Shown here: positions 6,937 to 10,009 of the stretch, piece by piece
How the letters are laid out: every line of letters starts with the position of its first letter
Numbering within the stretch: the stretch's first letter is position 1
NCBI GenBank assembly: GCA_030690755.1
Contig: JAUYGA010000149.1
Coordinates: 1-10,009, forward strand
From: Nanobdellota archaeon
Lineage (GTDB): Archaea > Nanobdellota > Nanobdellia > Woesearchaeales > JAUYGA01
Length of the DNA stretch: 10,009 bases
Direction of reading: 5' to 3'
Program-made: the position numbers and the translations under genes
Notes under the pieces: model-generated
The model's input: the letters and a program-made list of their open reading frames with translations, nothing else
Databases searched by the model: none
What the model was told of the DNA's origin: nothing

Positions 6937-6959
6937 GCTAAATTACATTCACCATGAGA

Positions 6960-9398
6960 ATGAGCAGTAAAAGAGGAGTTTTGGTTTCATTAGTCGTGAT
7001 GTTAGCTATTTCTCTAGTTTTTTTAGGCTTGTTAAGCAATAATGTAAAAGCAGCAGAAACCTTGCTAGCAAATTACACTGATGCGATGACAAATGTGGAT
7101 ATCTCAAATATTCCTGCGTGCGGTCAGAATAAGTGGCAATTATACGTTTATGCAGGAGGTAATGCAGGAGAGCCAAACGACTATTTTGGTTATTTTTATC
7201 AACCCGGGCCAGGAACTGCAACAACAGCATGGACAACTGCAGGAGGGGTTGGAACAAAAGAGCTTTCTGATGTTTATCTTAAATTTGTTGCCCCTGCTAC
7301 TCCTTGCACATTTCCTGCTGGAACAATCACCTTAAGATATAATGGAGGTTCTACAACCACGATTTATTATAATGAAGAAGTTAATGTTGCTAACAGTTAT
7401 CCTATATTCCGCAGAGTTTCATCAGATGGTTCAACTTACACTTCAGATGGTTTCTGCAACTTAACTAAGCCGAGCGCTTCTTATAATCCAAGAACAATCA
7501 GCGTTCCAGCAAGCTGGCAGGTCTATTACAAAGAAAATTCAGGTTCTTGGGATTTTTGGAATGGGACCAGAAATCTTTCAAGGGCCCGGGTTCTTCTGAA
7601 CCACACTTCTGGAAATTACATCTTGTTTGATAATATCACCACTTCTTCCACAATCGACTATAATCTTTCTCAGGCTTTGATGATTAATGACACTATAATA
7701 GGTATTGATGAGAATTATTGGACCCCTTGGAAAAAGAATCTTTGTTTTGACGAAAGTCTGAATAATATGATAATTAAAACTCCGACGAGAGGAACAAAAC
7801 TGGCAAAATACAATTCAAGCAATGGCGCTCTGCTTAATGCAAGCGTCGCTGTAAGCGCAATTCCTATAGATATTTGGACTATTCCTGGCGCTTTAGGTTT
7901 CTCGTATTATATAGCGGGGATGAGAAGTGAGCTTAATATTTTTGATAATCCAGATCCAGCCATGAAAAATAACATCGCTGCCTTCTATGCAAATTACACA
8001 AATATAACAAGCCACGCTCTTATTGGCGGATCTAATTGCAGCATCTGGTTTTCTGACTGGGGCAACTGGACAAATATGACCAATGCAACAAGCTCAGGAT
8101 TATATGAATTTAACAGGACATTCACATCAAATGGATTATTTTATTGGAATGTCAGCTGCAATTCATCTGATGGTAACTTTGACAATCTGATGGCTGACTC
8201 GAACATAACGGTTGTATATCCAAGACTGGAATCAACTTTTTTCATTCCAGCATCAGACATCTCAGTCAACAAAAAAGCAATCTTCAACATAACTGCAGGC
8301 GTGACATGCAGAGATTATGCCTGCGGAAACATCTCTGCAGCACTTGATCCTTTTGAATCTGAAGTTAAAGGAGCAGGAAAAACTGTTGGCGAGAAAGTGA
8401 ACATTGTCTCAATAAAAGAAACAAAAGACCAGCCGCCTTGGACAAATCTTGCAATATTCCTCACATTATGTTTGACATTCGGCATTCTGATAATTATCTC
8501 TAAGCTTAACCATAAAGAAAAAATAATAATGCTCGTCCTCTTATCGATATTCTCATTCGGTTTCATAATGGTTCAGGAGCCAACACTCACAGGAAATGTC
8601 ATCTATGATTCTGCAACGCATCTTGTCAATGCAACTCCTGGAGCAACGCCTTTCTTCACATTGAACAACAACACATATAACAGAACCCATTATGCCTGTT
8701 TAGGTGATTTGTCTGTTGGAGCAAGCTGCAATATAACATGGCAGGTCAATGCAACCGGTTCTGCAACTTCATACACTTTTTTTACAATATTTAATGCAAC
8801 GAATTTTATCCTTATTAATGAAACAAATAGACGAAGCATAACAATAAACGCGCTTTGCGGAGATAATGTTTGCGAAGGAGGAGAAACTTGCTCTTCATGC
8901 GCAAATGATTGCGGGACATGTCCTGCACCACAAAACGCAGCATCAGGAGTCACGTCCTGTTCCCCTGAGTGGATTTGCGATTCATGGAGTGAATGCAGCG
9001 ATGGAAAACAAATAAGAGCCTGCAAAGACAATAACTGCGCAGGGATGTTTGGCGGAAGGCCTGAAGAGGAAAGAACCTGCGAAAACCTGGCTTTATCAGA
9101 AAGCGGAGAAGGCGAAACAGAAAATAATTATGGCTCAAATGAAAACACAAAGGATATAGGTGGCAGCTTTGAGAATGGCCAGGATAATAGCATCACTAAT
9201 AATGAAAACATAAACCAGACAACTGGCGAAGAACCAACAGTCGAACAACCAAGGCTTACAGGATTTAGCATAAACCGAGAAGAGGTTTTTGCAAAAGGAT
9301 TTGGCAAAATATCCTATCTGATTCTAATTGCAATAATCACGGCAATAATTGTTTCGTTCTATATCTTGTTTCATGATAAGAAAGTCGAAAGGAACTAA
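6960..9398 (+). CDS. Secreted, membrane-anchored surface glycoprotein
   Basis: This is an 812-aa envelope protein. Residues 1-31 form a Sec signal peptide: basic MSSKRG, a long hydrophobic core, and a likely cut after VKA. The outer part has about 30 N-x-S/T sequons, suggesting heavy N-glycosylation, and is Ser/Thr/Asn-rich with probable beta-sandwich (Ig-like) domains, for example near ANYTNITSHALIGG and LFYWNVSCNSS. A domain with C450/C455 (TCRDYACGNISAALDP) appears to resume only at ATPGATPFFT (558-567), with two membrane-type helices (about 496-514 and 522-538) between. Next come a Cys module CGDNVCEGGETC (from 633), a thrombospondin-like segment WICDSWSECSDGKQIRAC (from about 671), a Glu/Asn-rich linker (about 700-760) and a C-terminal anchor helix (785-804) with the basic tail HDKKVERN. 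It probably works as an adhesin or coat protein; the ligand is unknown. The final base of its TAA stop is the first base of a fold-back element. Confidence 0.85.
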   Translation: MSSKRGVLVSLVVMLAISLVFLGLLSNNVKAAETLLANYTDAMTNVDISNIPACGQNKWQLYVYAGGNAGEPNDYFGYFYQPGPGTATTAWTTAGGVGTKELSDVYLKFVAPATPCTFPAGTITLRYNGGSTTTIYYNEEVNVANSYPIFRRVSSDGSTYTSDGFCNLTKPSASYNPRTISVPASWQVYYKENSGSWDFWNGTRNLSRARVLLNHTSGNYILFDNITTSSTIDYNLSQALMINDTIIGIDENYWTPWKKNLCFDESLNNMIIKTPTRGTKLAKYNSSNGALLNASVAVSAIPIDIWTIPGALGFSYYIAGMRSELNIFDNPDPAMKNNIAAFYANYTNITSHALIGGSNCSIWFSDWGNWTNMTNATSSGLYEFNRTFTSNGLFYWNVSCNSSDGNFDNLMADSNITVVYPRLESTFFIPASDISVNKKAIFNITAGVTCRDYACGNISAALDPFESEVKGAGKTVGEKVNIVSIKETKDQPPWTNLAIFLTLCLTFGILIIISKLNHKEKIIMLVLLSIFSFGFIMVQEPTLTGNVIYDSATHLVNATPGATPFFTLNNNTYNRTHYACLGDLSVGASCNITWQVNATGSATSYTFFTIFNATNFILINETNRRSITINALCGDNVCEGGETCSSCANDCGTCPAPQNAASGVTSCSPEWICDSWSECSDGKQIRACKDNNCAGMFGGRPEEERTCENLALSESGEGETENNYGSNENTKDIGGSFENGQDNSITNNENINQTTGEEPTVEQPRLTGFSINREEVFAKGFGKISYLILIAIITAIIVSFYILFHDKKVERN
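8355..8630 (+). other. Region encoding a two-helix membrane insert inside an Ig-like domain
   Basis: These roughly 92 codons (residues 466-557) separate two halves that read as one conserved domain, CGN-S-LDP and ATPGATPFFT. The insert holds helix 1 (NLAIFLTLCLTFGILIIIS), a short basic loop KLNHKEK, helix 2 (IIMLVLLSIFSFGFIMV), then QEPTLTGNVI. The basic loop would sit inside the cell, keeping both domain halves outside. Helix 2 plus TGNVI also resembles the start of a separate secreted protein. Confidence 0.5.
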
Positions 9399-9637
9399 GC
9401 TGCATTGAAAGTAAAGGTTAGCATCAATTTTACGAAGGTCTATAATTGTGAATAAGCTAAGTTGACAGGGGGACTTGGCCAGTCCATTGTGAGCGAGTGA
9501 CTGCATGCGAGTCGCTCGCATGCTCGCGACAAGTCACGAGCTCACTCGCAAGTCACTGGGATGTCAACTTATGATAAGAATGAATAAATGACCTAAGTCG
9601 ATGCTAACCCGAACGAAGTGAGACTTTCAACGCAGCT
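9398..9637. mobile_element. GC-rich fold-back (MITE-like) element, about 240 bp
   Basis: The ends AGCTGCATTGAAAG (9398-9411) and CTTTCAACGCAGCT (9624-9637) are inverted repeats matching at 13 of 14 positions. Inside are nested inverted repeats: GGTTAGCATC/GATGCTAACC (9416-9425, 9600-9609), AGGTC/GACCT (9436-9440, 9590-9594), TAAGTTGACA/TGTCAACTTA (9458-9467, 9562-9571), CCAGT/ACTGG (9479-9483, 9555-9559), GCGAGTGA/TCACTCGC (9493-9500, 9542-9549) and a central hairpin GCATGCGAG-TCG-CTCGCATGC (9503-9523). The whole stretch could fold into one long interrupted hairpin and has no ORF of its own. No perfect target duplication is seen: the flanks GAAAGGAACTA (9387-9397) and GAAAGAAAACA (9638-9648) agree at 8 of 11 positions. 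It could instead be a structured RNA or a 3'-end element of the surface-protein gene. The repeat structure is certain; the mobile-element reading is inference. Confidence 0.55.
9503..9523. repeat. Central perfect hairpin of the fold-back element
   Basis: GCATGCGAG and CTCGCATGC form a 9-bp perfect stem around a 3-base loop (TCG). It is the tip of the nested structure and the most GC-rich point in the surrounding DNA. Confidence 0.8.
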
Positions 9638-9658
9638 GAAAGAAAACAAAAAGAATCC

Positions 9659-9706
9659 GTAACAGTTCTAATAACAACTGTTTTTGTTACAAAGTTGTGA
9701 CAAAAA
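9659..9706 (+). terminator. Tandem hairpins with T run
   Basis: A 7-bp perfect stem (9661-9667 with 9676-9682) runs into TTTTTG. A second stem, 9681-9690 with 9697-9706, has ten pairs including one G-T wobble and a 6-base loop. The layout resembles a terminator for transcripts leaving the fold-back element. The two stems share two bases and so partly compete. Confidence 0.35.
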
Positions 9707-9728
9707 TACCGTCTAAAAACCCAAAAGA

Positions 9729-9737
9729 TTTATAAAA
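9729..9737 (+). promoter_or_regulatory. Orphan TATA box
   Basis: TTTATAAAA is as good as any TATA box in the window and predicts a transcript starting near 9759-9762. No ATG follows within 75 bases, so it may drive a small RNA or a long-leader transcript of the gene at the right edge. The predicted start overlaps the 9-mer ATAGACTAT at 9751-9759. Confidence 0.4.
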
Positions 9738-9928
9738 GGCAGTCCTTTACATAGACTATAATAAAAAGGTTGGATAATTTTATTTTAGAAATTTCAATTA
9801 TTTAAAGAGTGTTTGAAAGATAGACTATTTTTAACATATATGCTAACTATTATAGACCATATATCCTTTATTAACTACTGACAGTCGGATAGTTCAACAA
9901 ACAAATAATTCAGATAGATAATTTAATC

Positions 9929-9937
9929 TATAATTTA
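9929..9937 (+). promoter_or_regulatory. Possible TATA box for the gene at the right edge
   Basis: TATAATTTA lies 33 to 25 bp before the ATG at 9962, the same geometry as the other genes. Unlike them, the gap contains a G6 run (9940-9945). Confidence 0.4.
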
Positions 9938-9961
9938 TCGGGGGGATTGGATTTGGAAGGT

Positions 9962-10009
9962 ATGTGTAAAGAAGAGAATAGAATAAACTTCATTGATACG
10001 TCTAAGTAT
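9962..10009 (+). CDS. Possible start of a protein-coding gene, cut by right edge
   Basis: An open frame of 16 codons begins at the ATG at 9962 (MCKEENRINFIDTSKY) and reaches the window end. Support is only the TATA-like box about 33 bp upstream and plausible codon content. In-frame TTG codons at 9947 and 9953, after the G-rich run, are alternative starts. Too short to identify. Confidence 0.35.
   Translation, partial: MCKEENRINFIDTSKY

Larger units (their letters stand above)
9638..9961. other. AT-rich non-coding region with hairpins and an orphan promoter
   Basis: No convincing ORF lies here. Two adjacent hairpins occur at 9661-9682 (AACAGTT, 8-base loop, AACTGTT, then a T run) and 9681-9706 (TTTTTGTTAC with GTGACAAAAA). 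A strong TATA box lies at 9729-9737 with no start codon near its predicted start point. ATAGACTAT occurs at 9751-9759 and 9820-9828, with ATAGACCAT at 9852-9860. The only short frame with a start codon here, from 9839, is 13 codons long. An unrecognised small RNA is possible. Confidence 0.5.

Noticed and set aside
9324..9521. 65-codon minus-strand frame over the end of the surface gene and the fold-back element
   Set aside because: It is antisense to the coding end of the surface protein and to the repeat structure, with no promoter or motif.
9440..9600. CRISPR array or tandem repeat
   Set aside because: The repeats are inverted and nested, of different lengths, and not direct repeats with regular spacers.

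Overview
The window looks like part of a small, AT-rich archaeal chromosome, most likely a DPANN archaeon of the Woesearchaeota/Pacearchaeota type. The case rests on three things. There is an ATP-dependent replicative DNA ligase of the archaeal/eukaryal type. There is a large secreted surface protein with about 30 N-glycosylation sequons, a Cys-rich CGDxVCxxGE module and 'TGNVI/TGFSI'-like motifs, which I associate with that group. Finally, every gene has an archaeal TATA box 30-34 bp before its start codon and no Shine-Dalgarno sequence, which points to leaderless or nearly leaderless mRNAs. The phylum assignment is inference.

Layout: (1) positions 1-1690, minus strand: the 5' 563 codons of a large unrecognised protein that runs off the left edge. 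(2) 1737-1906: a 170-bp MITE-like element with perfect 16-bp terminal inverted repeats and a perfect 8-bp direct repeat directly outside both ends. It sits just upstream of the promoter of gene 1. (3) 1979-2695, minus: a nitroreductase-family flavoprotein with a basic C-terminal extension. (4) 2696-3033: a divergent intergenic region with short direct repeats. (5) 3034-3930, plus: a BRO-N/DinD-like protein. (6) 4180-4710, minus: a small orphan protein, transcribed divergently from (7) 4828-6795, plus: DNA ligase, 655 aa, with a zinc-ribbon-bearing insert between the DNA-binding and nucleotidyltransferase domains. (8) 6960-9398, plus: an 812-aa surface glycoprotein, apparently interrupted by a two-helix membrane hairpin inside an Ig-like domain. 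(9) 9398-9637: a second, GC-rich fold-back element of about 240 bp that begins on the last base of the surface-protein stop codon. (10) 9638-9961: AT-rich non-coding DNA with stacked hairpins, an orphan TATA box and a repeated 9-mer, followed by (11) a possible new gene start at 9962 that runs off the right edge.

There are no operons. Each gene has its own TATA box, and neighbours are divergent, convergent or well separated. The genes do not form an obvious pathway: ligase is housekeeping, the surface protein is cell envelope, nitroreductase is general redox, and the DinD-like gene and fold-back elements suggest accessory or mobile input. The most notable signals are the MITE with its target-site duplication, the related fold-back element at 9398-9637, the zinc-ribbon insert in the ligase, and the membrane hairpin inside a surface-protein domain. 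No complete new multigene defence or mobile system can be supported from this window.
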